Source of the DNA: Megaleporinus macrocephalus
Lineage: Eukaryota > Chordata > Actinopteri > Characiformes > Anostomidae
Direction: 5' to 3'
Assembly (NCBI GenBank): GCA_021613375.1
Contig: CM038719.1
Span: 39,856,120 to 39,920,119 of the forward strand
Length of the DNA stretch: 64,000 bases
A program made the position numbers and the translations under genes. Within the stretch, counting starts at the first letter, position 1. The number at the start of each line of letters is the position of its first letter. Below are positions 1-11,522 of this stretch, piece by piece. The notes under the pieces are model-generated. The model saw nothing but the letters and a program-made list of their open reading frames with translations, had not been told where the DNA came from and made no database searches.

Positions 1-380
1 AGGTTAGTGGAGGTTTGTGGAGGTTAGTGGAGGTTTGTGGAGGTTTGTGGGGGTATCTGGAGGTTTGTGGAGGTTTGTGGAGGTTTGTGGAGGTACATGA
101 AGGTATCTGGAGTTTAGTGGAGGTTTGTGGAGGTATATGAAGGTATCTGGAGGTTTGTGGAGGTTTGTGGAGGTTAGTGGAGGTATCTGGAGGTTAGTGG
201 AGGTTTGTGGAGGTATATGAAGGTATCTGGAGGTATCTGGAGGTTTGTGGAGGTTAGTGGAGGTTTGTGGAGGTTAGTGGAGGTTTGTGGAGGTTTGTGG
301 AGGTATCTGGAGGTTAGTGGAGGTTTGTGGAGGCATATGAAGGTATCTGGAGGTTAGTGGAGGTTAGTGGAGGTTTGTAG
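1..380. repeat. 10-bp minisatellite array, open at the left edge
   Basis: About 38 units of a 10-bp repeat (aggtttgtgg, aggttagtgg, aggtatctgg, aggtatatga) run from base 1 without a single length change. Variation is confined to the four central bases and the last two. The + strand is G-rich, with GG pairs spaced so that two-tetrad G-quadruplexes are conceivable. The array is cut by the window edge, so its true length is unknown. It is not the vertebrate telomere repeat. Confidence 0.97.
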
Positions 381-1030
381 ATGTTTCAGGAGTTAACAGC
401 TGGTAAAGCTTGTAATGGGGATTGATGGTTAGTAAGTAGAGGAACGCGCTGAGAGGCTGAGGCTGAGGAGCTGAGGCTGAGGAGCTGAAGCTTCCCTGCT
501 ATTGATAATCGCCGTCAGCAGGACGCAGGGCAGGAGTCCGAGCTCTGATTAGCATTGCGCTCGGCCGTGGCTAAAGGGAACGGAACGCAGCCTGGGACCA
601 CCCTAACGGAGCGTTCGGCCTACTGTGGGGGTCTTGATGCCTCCTGGCCTCCTCGCTGCTAAACAAACGCCTCCTATCACCACCTGACACATTCACACAT
701 ATCACACTCCAGGAGTGCTGGTGGTCGGGGTCCTGCTCGGACCCCTCCAGGTTCAGTAGTCCGGTATGTGCGAGACGGTGAACGGGGGCTAATTACCTTT
801 GAAGCGTACATACAAAGCGTACCGCACATACAAAGAGGGTCTGCGTTTTCATGTAGAGCTGATATGCTAATGAAGTCGTCTGGTCTCTCTCTCTCTCTCT
901 CTCTTCGCTCACTCTATCCCTCCTTCCCTCACTGTGTTATCACAAAAAGACGACCGCTGGCTAATAATTAGTGAGTGAAAGACTGCCAAAAGCCATTGTT
1001 GTGAGAGGTTGGGGGGTTTAAATGTGTGGC
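381..1030. other. Low-repeat stretch with a short GAGGCT-rich motif and a CT microsatellite
   Basis: After the array, 450-490 holds a few imperfect copies of gaggctgag/gaggagctga. Bases 490-620 are GC-richer and contain short AT cores (attgataatc, tgattagcatt) of a kind seen in conserved non-coding elements. A (ct)n microsatellite lies at about 884-904. No coding exon or RNA gene is recognised. The open frames at 768-971 (+) and 909-1175 (-) are driven by low-complexity sequence. Confidence 0.4.
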
Positions 1031-1378
1031 GGGGGGCTAATGCAAAAAGAAAAAAAGAAGAAACAAATAAATAAACAATTTTAAAAAAGTTCAAGTAAGA
1101 AAAGAAAGAAAAAAACAAACTACTAAACATAAAGAAAGAAAGAAAGAAAGAAAGAAAGAAAAAGAGAGAGAGCAAATATGTTTAAGCTAGAAAAGAAACA
1201 AATAAACAATTAACAAGAAACCAACAAACAAAAAAACAAACAAAAAAGAAAGAAAGAAATAATTAAAAAGAAAGAAAGAAACAAACAAAGAAACAAACCA
1301 ATAAAGAAAAAAAACAATCAATTAAAAAAAATTCAAGTAAGGAAAGAAAGAAAGAAAAAAAACAAACTACTAAACAAA

Positions 1379-1414
<36 letters not shown>

Positions 1415-1466
1415 AAAGAGAGAGAAAGCAAATTAGTTTAAGCTAAGAAAGAAACAAACAATTACA

Positions 1467-1518
<52 letters not shown>

Positions 1519-1720
1519 AACAATTAAAAAGAAAAGTGAAAGTGAAGAGAGACAACAAACAAGTTTGAGTGAGGAAAGATAAAAAGAAAGTAGCAAACAA
1601 ACACAATGAAAGAAAGAAAGAGAGAAAGAACAAAAAGAAAAAAGTAGTGAGAAGTAAGAGTTCATTAGAGGAAAGAGTTCAAGAGAGGAATGAAGGAAAG
1701 CAAGAAAGAAAGAGCTTCTT
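1030..1720. repeat. A-rich tract with several GAAA microsatellites
   Basis: The + strand is almost purely A and G with scattered C and T. Perfect (gaaa)n or (aaag)n runs occur near 1133-1160, 1380-1416 and 1466-1520, separated by aacaaacaa-type sequence. Two blocks, about 1080-1190 and about 1325-1445, resemble each other (ttcaagtaag followed by GAAA runs, then aagctaa), which suggests local duplication. The Ser/Phe/Leu-rich frames on the minus strand (1433-1734) are simply this microsatellite translated. Confidence 0.93.
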
Positions 1721-2252
1721 GAACAGCTACACATCCTTTCAGACCCACAGCGCTGAGAGGTCTTCTCACAGTGGAAGGATGGACAGAAACACCTGTGGAT
1801 GTTCTCAGATGTGAAGGTGGACCTTGATGTTCTCCTCTCTCTCAGAGATGAAGGCTCTGTTTATCTGATGGGGTCAGTGTTGGTGGTGCACCAGATCTTC
1901 CACGCCTGGTAGGAGGAGTTTCATCTCAAAATATGTTACTGTAAATGTTATTCAAATAACATCACATGGTATAACAGATGTAAATAATCATACATACAAT
2001 ACAAAGTAACATGAATATGTTATTGTGAGAGAAGTAGATCAGATCTTGATCCAGTTTGAAGAACAAAGTTAGGTTCCAGATTTCTCCTGGACGCCCCAGA
2101 CATTGTATGAATGTATTCAGTTCCTTCAGCAGCAATCTTGATTTAGCTTAATGAAGTACTGAGCAGTTTGGGTTGAGCAGTCTGGGTTGATTCCACAAGG
2201 AGAAGCTTGGAAAGGGTTAAATAAACACACTGAGAATTCCTAGTCAGGAATT
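1721..2252. other. Unclassified single-copy-looking sequence
   Basis: I recognise no gene, repeat family or RNA here. There is a short internal near-repeat at 2158-2190 (gagcagtttgggttga followed by gagcagtctgggttga). Confidence 0.35.
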
Positions 2253-2374
2253 GCTGGAGAATCACAGTGAATCTCAGTGCTGCCCCTACTGGCCAAAGCT
2301 CAGATTGGATGTTTGTGTGGAGAAACACAGATTCATAGCTGTACAGAGTAGAACCAGCCGTGCCGCATGGGGAC
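2253..2374 (+). repeat. Dispersed repeat family Y, copy 1
   Basis: This ~120-bp segment matches 4116-4247 in the same orientation. Shared blocks include gtgctgcccct-ctggccaaag, tttgtgtggagaaacaca, and gagtagaaccag followed by gcatggggac. The copies differ by substitutions and by an extra ~15 bp in copy 2, so they look like old insertions of one element. Family unknown. The edges are set by where similarity stops. Confidence 0.65.
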
Positions 2375-2859
2375 GGGGAGCATGTGTCAAATATCAGCCA
2401 GTCATTCTCCTCCAGCGTATCGAATAACCACGGAGACGTGATGAGGCAGTTATTTAATGCTCCTCTTCCTTCGCACATGGTGCACCCAACCAATCAGCTC
2501 TTGGCTCACTTCAGCTGCACCAGTGCTGAACTCATTACAGCTCAGAACGAAGCCTACGCTGCCCGTCAGGAGTTTGAGGACCCCTAGATTTGTTGTTAGC
2601 GGGTGAGCTGTCTACTCATTTACCCACTTGTTGTGATGTCAGCGCTCAGGTGGAGGCGTTTAACCCACTTTGGGGCCAAAAGACGTTTGGAAATCGTGAC
2701 TTTAAGCAACAGTTTGAAAAAGAAAGTGTCAGAAACGATTAAATGTTGAGTGTTAATCCAAAATACTTAATATCTCAATTATTAACCAATATCTGCTCAT
2801 GTTTTATGAAACGTTTGCAGCTTGTGTTCTATCTTTGATCAGGAATGTATACTATTGTA
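2375..2859. other. Unclassified stretch
   Basis: No repeat or gene is recognised. A 75-codon + frame (2360-2587) begins inside repeat copy Y1 and has no recognisable motif. Confidence 0.3.
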
Positions 2860-3640
2860 AGCATTCCTGCCCAGCACCACTAGAGGTCTCTGTCCCCGGA
2901 ACACACTACACCTGTCCCTTGTTCCCGCCACCTGATCACAATCACCCTCTGCCTTCAAATACCCCTCTCACCCACACCTCAGATCGTGGTATTGTTTAAA
3001 ACCAGGTCTCTCTGGTTTTTAGACCAGTCTCCGCTCTGTTAGTTAGTGCTTGCTAAGCTAATTCCCAGCCAAACCAAGTCTGCACCATGCCAAGTCGGAC
3101 CAAGCCAAGCCAAAGTCGCCGAAATCTTCTCGTCAGACACCAACCAAGCCCCCCTCAGAACCAAGTCAAGTTCAACCAATCCCAGTTCTTCCAAGCCAAG
3201 TCAAGACCCATAGCAGCTAAGCTAAGCTAAACCCAGCCACTACTAACCTGTGCATTGCTCATCAGCCCTGCTCCACCAGCACCCGCCAGACAGGCCACAC
3301 TGGGCCCGGCTGGCCCTGGCTAGGCTATTCTGTGTGTCTCCATGCTTGTGGATGCTAACTCTGCCCTATCTTAGGGTTTTACTCTATCTGTGCTCTTACA
3401 GGACATTGTGACCTGAGTCTGGGTAACGACCCGCTTGATGACCTACTTCCACTCAGCTTAGCCCACTCACCTGGACCCAAGCTCCAGGCTTCCCTGGTTC
3501 CGTGGTTATCACGCCTCTGCCCAGCCCCATACTCTGATTACCACATTTCTCTGTCATATTCAATAAAACAGCCTGCTTATGGATCTTACCTTATTCTCAG
3601 AGCCCTCAGGGCAGATCCTCGACCACGACTCTAGAGTTGG
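2860..3640 (+). mobile_element. LTR-like remnant (possible solo LTR)
   Basis: The stretch reads like a fish LTR-retrotransposon terminal repeat: a C-rich U3-like segment, a short degenerate (ccaag)n region at 3075-3215, and a polyadenylation signal (aataaa, 3562-3567) followed by a TG-containing tail. No gag or pol coding sequence is present. Terminal TG...CA ends and a target duplication could not be fixed, because the right side runs into the Tc1 fragment at 3684. It could instead be another class of dispersed repeat. Confidence 0.4.
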
Positions 3641-3683
3641 TTTGACCTGCACTCGTCTGTTTTGGGTTTTTTTTGCATCCCTC

Positions 3684-4097
3684 TGGTTTTATGTTTTTTG
3701 GATACAATCCGGGTTAGAACCCAACATCCCTTTCAGACAGCTTCCTCTTGCGTCCACAGTTAATCCTGTTGGATGTGGTTGGTCCTTCTTGGTGGTATGC
3801 TGACGTTACCCTGGATACCGTGACTCTTGATACATCACAGAGACTTGCTGTCTTGGTCCCAGATGCGCCAGCAAGACGTGCACCAACAGTTTGTCCTCTT
3901 TTGAACTCTGGTATGTCCCATAATGTTGTGTTATTGTAATATTTTGATCTAAACTGTGCTCTTACCTGCTAACTGAACTTCACACTCTGCTCTTACTGGT
4001 GAAATTAATGAAGATTGATCACCAGACTGGTCCAATTTAGCCATGAAACCTCCCACACTAAGATGACAGGTGTTTCAGTTTCATTGTCCAACCCCTG
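3684..4097 (-). pseudogene. Truncated Tc1-type element, 5' part only
   Basis: This is a reverse-complement copy of the first ~410 bp of the element at 19717-20968. It starts at the terminal inverted repeat (ending ccaacccctg at 4097, followed by TA as expected for Tc1/mariner targets) and stops abruptly near 3684 in the region before the catalytic domain. The left part of the transposase is represented only by broken frames, and the catalytic half and second inverted repeat are missing. It cannot be autonomous. The copy at 32349-33156 shares the same orientation and the variant ggttttatg near its internal end. Confidence 0.88.
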
Positions 4098-4115
4098 TAT
4101 GTATATATACATTTC

Positions 4116-4247
4116 TAGAGAATCCCAATGAATCTCAATGCTGCCCCTAATGGCCAAAGTTTCAGCCTCGGTTTTCAAGAATTGATGTTTTGTGGAGAAA
4201 CACAAAATCATACCTATACGGAGTAGAACCAGTCATCCCGCATGGGG
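4116..4247 (+). repeat. Dispersed repeat family Y, copy 2
   Basis: Second copy of the family seen at 2253-2374, same orientation. It carries an additional short segment around 4170-4184 and continues into actataaaag, which copy 1 lacks. Confidence 0.65.
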
Positions 4248-5216
4248 ACTATAAAAGCGATATTAGACCTGAGCCTGATTATGTAAACACATACGTAAAG
4301 TTCAGATGCGTGTACATTTGCAAAGCCACGCCCATCCTTACCGCCTAACGAGGCCGTGTTTGAGAGGCAGCAGTGGGCGGAGCGGTGCGGTAGCTGCAGC
4401 TCGGGAACATTTGGCCTGCGTTCGTATTTACAGCAGGACAAAAGGGGCCAGGCTGAAGACAATGAGGAGTAGCTCTGTGTAAACCGAGGGCCCATCTGTT
4501 CGCCTTTAACGACCTTTACATGCCTACTTTAATTAAAGGGCCCCTTTAATGGCCGTGGAGGCGTGTGTGCGCGCGGTTCACGCTCACAGCTGCTTGATGA
4601 TGCCGTTTAATGCCCAGCATTCGGAGCAATGGTCCAGCCGTGAGCTATAGCGGAGACGTGACGGGGACGGAGGAGGAGGAGGAGGAGGAGGAGGAGGAGG
4701 GGCGGGAGAGAGGGAAGGAGGGAGAAAGTGCGCGAAAGAGTAGAGAGAGAAAGACCAAGGTCGGCGGAAAAGACAAACTTTCAAGGTCAGGAGACGAGAG
4801 TTGTGCGAGGGGGGGGTCAAGCAGCGTGAAATCCAAATGCAGGCTGATGGGATTCCATCTCTCGCTCTGTCTTTCTCTCTTTCTCTCTTGCCTGGACGTA
4901 CCCCTCAGCTGGGACGTGCCAGCGAAAGCACATTCGAAAATAATTGAGCCCGGGACCTCGGGTCCACGCAGGCCACGGAGCGCTCCGCAACGCTCCGGCT
5001 GAGGTTATTTACATGCTCATTAATAAGAAACAGGATAGACTGGCATGAAATCTGAGGAAGCGCCTCGTAACATAAGAGGATGAGTGCGGCGTGTACGCTG
5101 CTGAACCTTCACAGCCCTTGTTTGTCGTTCGCCTGTGCATGTTTTCATTTTAAACTAGAAAAGTGCACTTCCTGAAGAAAACGTGCAGGAGGTTTGCACA
5201 TAAACGACAAATAGAG
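4248..5216. other. GC-richer low-repeat island with a GGA microsatellite
   Basis: Apart from an (gga)n run at about 4669-4699 and an AG-rich flank to ~4755, this stretch is complex and GC-richer than its neighbours. It contains AT cores such as actttaattaaagg (4528-4541). The 130-codon + frame at 4610-5002 is the GGA run read as Glu, followed by Arg/Ser/Lys-rich sequence, and is not a credible protein. It may be conserved non-coding DNA, but only alignment can show that. Confidence 0.35.
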
Positions 5217-5755
5217 GAGTGCAGGTCAGTGTGTCTGTGGATTAGAGGTTGTGGGGTCTGCTCTGAGTGAGTAGAGGCATTTTGGAGGCTGCAGGTTGAA
5301 CGAAACCGCAATGTTTGGGTTCAGCCAAAAACGAGTGTGATCCTATGGGAGGAACGAGGGATGAATAAATGACAAACAGATGAGTGCAGGTCAGTATGTC
5401 TGTGGATTACAGATTGTGGGATCTTCTCTGAGTGAGTAGAGGCAGTTTGGAGGCTGTAGGTTGAACAAAACCGTAATGTTTGGGTTCGGCCGAAAATGAA
5501 TGGGATCCTACGGGAGGAACGAGGGATAAATAAATGACAAACAGATGAGTGCAGGTCAGTGTGTCTGTGGATTAGAGGTTGTGGGGTCTGCTCTGAGTGA
5601 GTAGAGGCAGTTTGGAGGCTGCAGGTTGAACGAAAGCGTAATGTTTGGGTTCGGTCGAAAATGAATGGGATCCTATGGGAGGAACAAGGGATGAATAAAT
5701 GACAAACAGATGAGTGCAGGTCAGTATTTCTGTGGATTAGAGGTTGGGGGTCTGC
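5217..5755 (+). repeat. 165-bp tandem repeat, about 3.3 units
   Basis: Units begin at 5217, 5382 and 5547, with a partial unit at 5712; each starts gagtgcaggtcagt. The spacing is exactly 165 bp twice. Copies differ by scattered substitutions. The partial fourth unit runs directly into the 53-bp array at 5762. Confidence 0.95.
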
Positions 5756-5761
5756 CTTAAC

Positions 5762-7320
5762 GTAGTTGCTTCCATTATGAGTATATACTTATACAGCTTT
5801 CTCTGGCTGCAACAAGTATGTAGTTACTACTTTGAGTATACTTACATAGTTTTCTCTGTCTGTAACAAGTATGTAGTTACTACTTTGAGTATACTTACAT
5901 AGTTTTCTCTGTCTGTAACAAGTATGTAGTTACTGCTTTGAGTGTACTTACACAGCTTTCTCTGTCTGTAACAAGTATGTAGTTCCTGCTTTGAGTATAC
6001 TTACACAGCTTTCTCTGTCTGTAACAAGTATGTAGTTCCTGCTTTGAGTATACTTACACAGCTTTCTCTGTCTGTAACAAGTATGTAGTTACTGCTTTGA
6101 GTATACTTACACAGCTTTCTCTGGCTGTAACAAGAATGTAGTTACTACTTTGAGTATACTTACACAGCTTTCTCTGTCTGTAACAAGTGTGTAGTTACTG
6201 CTTCGAGTATACTTACACAGCTTTCTCTGTCTGTAACAAGTGTGTAGTTACTGCTTCGAGTATACTTACACAGCTTTCTCTGTCTGTAACAAGTGTGTAG
6301 TTACTGCTTTGAGTATACTTACACAGCTTTCTCTGTCTGTAACAAGTGTGTAGTTACTGCTTTGAGTATACTTATACAGCTTTCTCTGTCTGTAACAAGT
6401 ATGTAGTTACTGCTTTGAGTATACTTACACAGCTTTCTCTGTCTGTAACAAGTATGTAGTTACTGCTTTGAGTATACTTACACAGCTTTCTCTGTCTGTA
6501 ACAAGTATGTAGTTACTGCTTTGAGTATACTTACACAGTTTTCTCTGTCTGCAACAAGTATGTAGTTACTACTTTGAGTGTACTTACACAGCTTTCTCTG
6601 TCTGTAACAAATATGTAGTTACTACTTTGAGTATACTTATACAGCTTTCTCTGTCTGCAACAAGTATGTAGTTACTGCTTTGAGTATACTTACACAGCTT
6701 TCTCTGTCTGTAACAAGTATGTAGTTACTGCTTTGAGTGTACTTACACAGCTTTCTCTCGCTGTAGCAAGTATGTAGTTACTGCTTTGAGTATACTTACA
6801 CAGCTTTCTCTGTCTGTAACAAGTATGTAGTTACTGCTTTGAGTATACTTACACAGCTTTCTCTGTCTGTAACAAGTATGTAGTTACTGCTTTGAGTGTA
6901 CTTACACAGCTTTCTCTCGCTGTAGCAAGTATGTAGTTACTGCTTTGAGTATACTTACACAGCTTTCTCTGTCTGTAACAAGTATGTAGTTACTGCTTTG
7001 AGTATACTTACACAGCTTTCTCTGTCTGTAGCAAGTATGTAGTTACTGCTTTGAGTATACTTATACAGCTTTCTCTGTCTGCAACAAGTATGTAGTTACT
7101 GCTTTGAGTATACTTACACAGCTTTCTCTGTCTGTAACAAGTATGTAGTTACTGCTTTGAGTGTACTTACACAGCTTTCTCTCGCTGTAGCAAGTATGTA
7201 GTTACTGCTTTGAGTATACTTACACAGCTTTCTCTGTCTGTAACAAGTATGTAGTTCCTGCTTCGAGTATACTTACACAGCTTTCTCTGTCTGTAACAAG
7301 TATGTAGTTACTTCTATTAT
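5762..7320 (+). repeat. 53-bp tandem repeat, about 29 units
   Basis: The unit starts gtagttactgctttgagta and ends ctgtaacaagtat. After a divergent first unit of 58 bp (5762-5819), unit starts from 5820 to 7304 fit a 53-bp period exactly 28 times. A variant with ctctcgctgtagcaag recurs near 6757, 6916 and 7181, spaced by 3 and 5 units, so multi-unit blocks have been copied. The array breaks down into AT dinucleotides at its right end. Confidence 0.97.
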
Positions 7321-7342
7321 ATATATATACTCTATTATATAT

Positions 7343-7430
<88 letters not shown>

Positions 7431-7441
7431 TATATTTATAA
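7313..7441. repeat. Compound TA / CT / TA microsatellite
   Basis: Interrupted (ta)n, then (ct)n at about 7348-7374, then (ta)n to about 7435, directly abutting the 53-bp array. Confidence 0.95.
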
Positions 7442-8565
7442 TTGCAAGGCTTTGAAGTAATGGCGACAATATGCTAGAGCTTATTTGCATGTTGTTTATT
7501 AAATAGGGGATGTTTTTAATCAGTGTAAGCCTGAAGTTGTTGAGCTTTGCTTACCGCTCCCCGTTTTCAGTGCCTGTTGAAAATAACAAGAGCTCCAGCG
7601 AGACTTTAAGCCACCACTTAACAGCCAATAGCGGAGCCGCGTCTAATTGTATTGTGAATAAGGTATTAGTTCAAAATACTTCATATATCCAATTAGGCGG
7701 CAAAGTAGGTGCGTCAGAACTGCTCTTTTCCGCTTAACGTAATTACACCGGCGTAATCGAGTGAACCAACTTCCCCCCTCATTAAAAAGTGTCTGACGCT
7801 GGCTGCAGTCCGCCGCTGTCCTGTAATTCGCTCGGACGTGCCAGGAGTTATTTTTAGAATCGCCTTTGCGAGTCTTTTTGACGGCTCTCCTGGCAGAGAC
7901 GCCGGCGTCGTTTGATAGGCAAACATGTCCCGGGTAAATTAATAACATCCTGCACTGTGGGTCGACCGGGGGGGGGCCGGGACGGGGGGTCCTGGGTGCT
8001 ATTCAGAGGGAACCTTTTGGCAGGGTCTGGTGGCACCCTGTTTATCCCCTTGACCCAGTAAGGCAGCTTCACACGTGGGGTGGGCCGGTGGTGCAGGTCG
8101 TGTGAAAGTTGTCCTCGATAGAGCAAAAGGGACGGAGCCCCCTTGAGCGGCTGATTGATGGCGCTGGACGCTCGTCAAGGCGAGAGATTATAGCAGCGGC
8201 GGCGATCACCGGGGGCCCGAGCGCAGAAGCGTCCAGGAGCTTCCGTGCCAAAGCTGGTCCCGCCCGCCCGCCTCCAGCGAATTCCCTCCCTCCACGCTAG
8301 AATTCCAGACTGCAGGGAAATTAACGGCGGGCTCAAGCCGAGGAGGAGGAGGAGGGCAAGGCAAACCGCTGCCAACTCATCTGAGAACTTTTTCTTTTTC
8401 AATATTTTGCTCGCGCCGTCCGCGAAACGCTGCCTGCTTCCCAGCTCCGGGTTTTTTCGGCTCCCGGTCAAATCCCAGACGTCTTTATGGATTCTCCAGA
8501 ACTCATTACAGTCAATGAGCCTGCAAAGACTTCCCAGATCAAAGTGAAAGACTTTTTAGCATTGG

Positions 8566-8610
<45 letters not shown>

Positions 8611-9590
8611 CCAAATCAAGCAATTACAGCCAAGGAAGGCGAGCTTATCTCAGGAATATCCTATCGGGAAGTTCAGAAGTGGCCAGCAGTGAAGTTTCGC
8701 TCCAGTGATCAACAGAACCAGAAACATCGTCTCCACAAACAATAAGGGGCCCACGAAACCTTCAGGGTCTTCGTCCTGTTTGCTATTCAGAGCTTCATGC
8801 AAACGAACCAAGCCTGGACAGCCATTCGGGGACAGGCCAGAGGAGTAGCAGGCACCATGTGGGTGTGACCTTGAATAAATTGGTGAAAAATAATAATAAA
8901 AAAAAAAGCAAGGGGGTCCCAAACGGGCGTACAGGCGGGCGCAGCTTTGTTTATGGGCCGACCCCTCCGAGCCATCGTCCGTCAGCCAGCGCGTGCCTCG
9001 TCTCCTCCCTGATTCATCGCGCTGTGGATTCAGTCAAATCTTTCTGTGGCTCCGAACCTTAATGACCTGGACTGGATCTGCCAAGCGAGAGCAGGCAAGA
9101 CGGAGTTGGGGACGGGGGGAGGGGGTCGCCTGGGCGAAGGGGATAGGAGCCGAGGAGCTTCCAGCCGAATGTGAAAACAAGAGAAAAGCTCTGCTGCAGT
9201 GATTGCACAACTGGAATCCACTTGTTGGGAGGGATGGTTTTTACAAGGCTCTGCTGGCCTCGTTCCTGAACGACTGTCAGCGACAAAGCCAAATGTTCTC
9301 GCACACTGTTGTCAAATCCTTGGACATTAGTAGGAAAGTCATTTTCTCGTTCCATGTCAGACACGCAGTAAATTAGCCTAAAGAGATGGCTCGGGCAGGC
9401 CCAGTGATGCTCAGAAGCCAAGGTAAACCCGAAACTGGGTGTGTGAAACTCTGGATAATCTTTGGGAATAGCAGTGGTTTAGCTCTCCGGGCCAGGAACG
9501 GACTTTCTGTAGCATTCAAAAAGTTATACATACTAGAATTCAGAACTAGACTCAGCCACAGCCAAATTTAACCTCCTTTAACCCATCCGT
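7442..9590. other. Low-repeat GC-richer island, candidate non-coding regulatory DNA
   Basis: About 2.1 kb with no tandem array except an (ga)n run at about 8569-8608 and a short A-rich patch at 8886-8909. It contains several homeodomain-type cores (ctaattgtattg 7642-7653, ccaattagg 7690-7698, cgtaattac 7738-7746). Open frames of 60-120 codons occur on both strands, overlap one another, and show no family motif. I cannot name a gene here. Interpretation as a cluster of conserved non-coding elements is inference. Confidence 0.35.
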
Positions 9591-11281
9591 GCAGTGAAAC
9601 ACCCACATATACACACACTAGTGAACATACACACTAGGGGGCAGTGAAACACCCACATATACACACACACTAGTGAACATACACACTAGGGGGCAGTGAA
9701 ACACCCACAAATACACACACTAGTGAACATGCACACTAGGGGGCAGTGAAACACCCACATATACACACACTAGTGAACATACAGACTAGGGGGCAGTGAA
9801 ACACCCACATATACACACACTGGTGAACATACACACTAGGGGGCAGTGAAACACCCACATATACACACACTAGTGAACATACACACTAGGGGGCAGTGAA
9901 ACACCCACATATACACACACTAGTGAACATACACACTAGGGGGCAGTGAAACACCCACATATACACACACTAGTGAACATACACACTAGGGGGCAGTGAA
10001 ACACCCACATATACACACACACTAGTGAACATACACACTAGGGGGGCAGTGAAACACCCACAAATACACACACTAGTGAACATGCACACTAGGGGGCAGT
10101 GAAACACCCACTTATACACACACTAGTGAACATGCACACTAGGGGGCAGTGAAACACCCACACTAGTGAACATAAACACTAGGGGGCAGTGAAACACCCA
10201 CTCATACACACACTAGTGAACATGCACACTAGGTGGCAGTGAAACACCTACATACACACACACACACACACACTAGTAAACATGCACACTAGGGGACAGT
10301 GAAACACCCACATATACATACACACACTAGTGAACATGCACACTAGGGGGCAGTGAAACACCCACATATACACACACACTGGTGAACATGCACACTAGGG
10401 GGCAGTGAAAAACCCACATATATACACACACTAGTTAACATGCACACTAGGGGGCAGTGAAACACCCACATATACACACACTAGGGGGCAGTGAAACACC
10501 CACATATACACACACACTGGTGAACATGCACATTAGGGGGTAGTGAAACACCCACATATACACACACACTGGTGAACATGCACATTGGGGGGCAGTGAAA
10601 CACCCACATATACACACACACACTGGTGAACATACACACTAGGGGGCAGTGAAACACCCACACTAGTGAACATACACACTAGGGGGCAGTGAAACACCCA
10701 CATATACACACACTAGTGAACATAGACACTAGGGGGCAGTGAAACACCCACATATACACACACTAGGGGGCAGTGAAACACCCACATATACACACACACT
10801 AGTGAACATACACACTAGGGGGCAGTGAAACACCCATAAATACACACACACTGGTGAACATGCACATTAGGGGGCAGTGAAACACCCACATATACACACA
10901 CACTGGTGAACATACACACTAGGGGGCAGTGAAACACCCACACTAGTGAACATACACACTAGGGGGCAGTGAAACACCCACATATACACACACTAGTGAA
11001 CATACACACTAGGGGGCAGTGAAACACCCACAAATACACACACACTGGTGAACATGCACACTAGGGGGCAGTGAAACACCCACATATACACACACACTGG
11101 TGAACATACACACTAGGGGGCAGTGAAACACCCACACTAGTGAACGTACACACTAGTGGGCAGTGAAACACCCACATATACACACACTAGTGAACATACA
11201 CACTAGGGGGCAGTGAAACACCCACATATACACACACTAGTGAACATACACACTAGGGGGCAGTGAAACACCCACATATAC
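9591..11281 (+). repeat. ~51-bp tandem repeat carrying CTCF-like cores, about 34 units
   Basis: Each unit reads gcagtgaaacacccacatat, an (ac)n stretch, ctagtgaacatacac and then acactaggggg. Units vary from about 34 to 60 bp because the internal AC stretch changes length or is deleted (for example near 10150, 10655, 10935 and 11125). Across each unit boundary lies acactagggggcag (first at 9631-9644), which matches the 14-base CTCF core CCASYAGRKGGCRS at every position except the first. About 30 of the ~34 units keep this core intact and all have the same orientation. CTCF binding itself is inferred from the motif only. Confidence 0.95.
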
Positions 11282-11282
11282 A

Positions 11283-11383
11283 GCCCTATGCACAGCGCCC
11301 GGGGAGTAGATGGGGTTAGGTGCCTTGCTCAAAGGCACATCAGTCGTGGGGATCGAACCGACGACCTTCAGGCCACGACTGCC
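11283..11383 (-). mobile_element. tRNA-derived SINE fragment
   Basis: On the minus strand this reads ggcagtcgtggcctgaaggt, then ggttcgatcccc (a good Pol III B box), then gagcaaggcacctaacccc and ccccgggcgctgtg. That order is the hallmark of a widespread tRNA-derived fish SINE of the HE1/V-SINE kind; the exact family is from memory. It abuts the last unit of the CTCF-like array. A related copy lies at 16464-16660 on the plus strand. Confidence 0.7.
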
Positions 11384-11407
11384 CTGTTAATGCCATAACT
11401 GTCCACT

Positions 11408-11522
11408 GTATCAGTTCCACTGATCACACAGGAGCTCCACTTACAGACTGTAGTTCATCTGATTCTCTGTATACTTTATTACTCTGTTCTTTAATGATCA
11501 GGACCCCGACAGGACCACCAGC
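11408..11522 (+). mobile_element. Inverted-repeat element H, terminal fragment
   Basis: Matches the terminal arm of the element at 35247-35764 and 36470-36890: ggagctccacttacagactg, then atctgattctctgtatac and ttaatgatcaggacccc. Only one arm (~115 bp) is present here. Confidence 0.75.

Noticed and set aside
1..380. Telomeric repeat at the left edge
   Set aside because: The units are aggtttgtgg-type, not ttaggg, and of a different length.
1433..1814. Ser/Phe/Leu-rich minus frames and a Lys/Arg-rich plus frame
   Set aside because: They are translation of GAAA-type microsatellites.
4610..5002. Glu-rich 130-codon frame
   Set aside because: It is driven by a GGA microsatellite, with no homologous motif and competing frames on the other strand.
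9591..11281. CRISPR-like regular repeats
   Set aside because: The whole unit repeats, there are no unique spacers and the genome is eukaryotic; it is a minisatellite.
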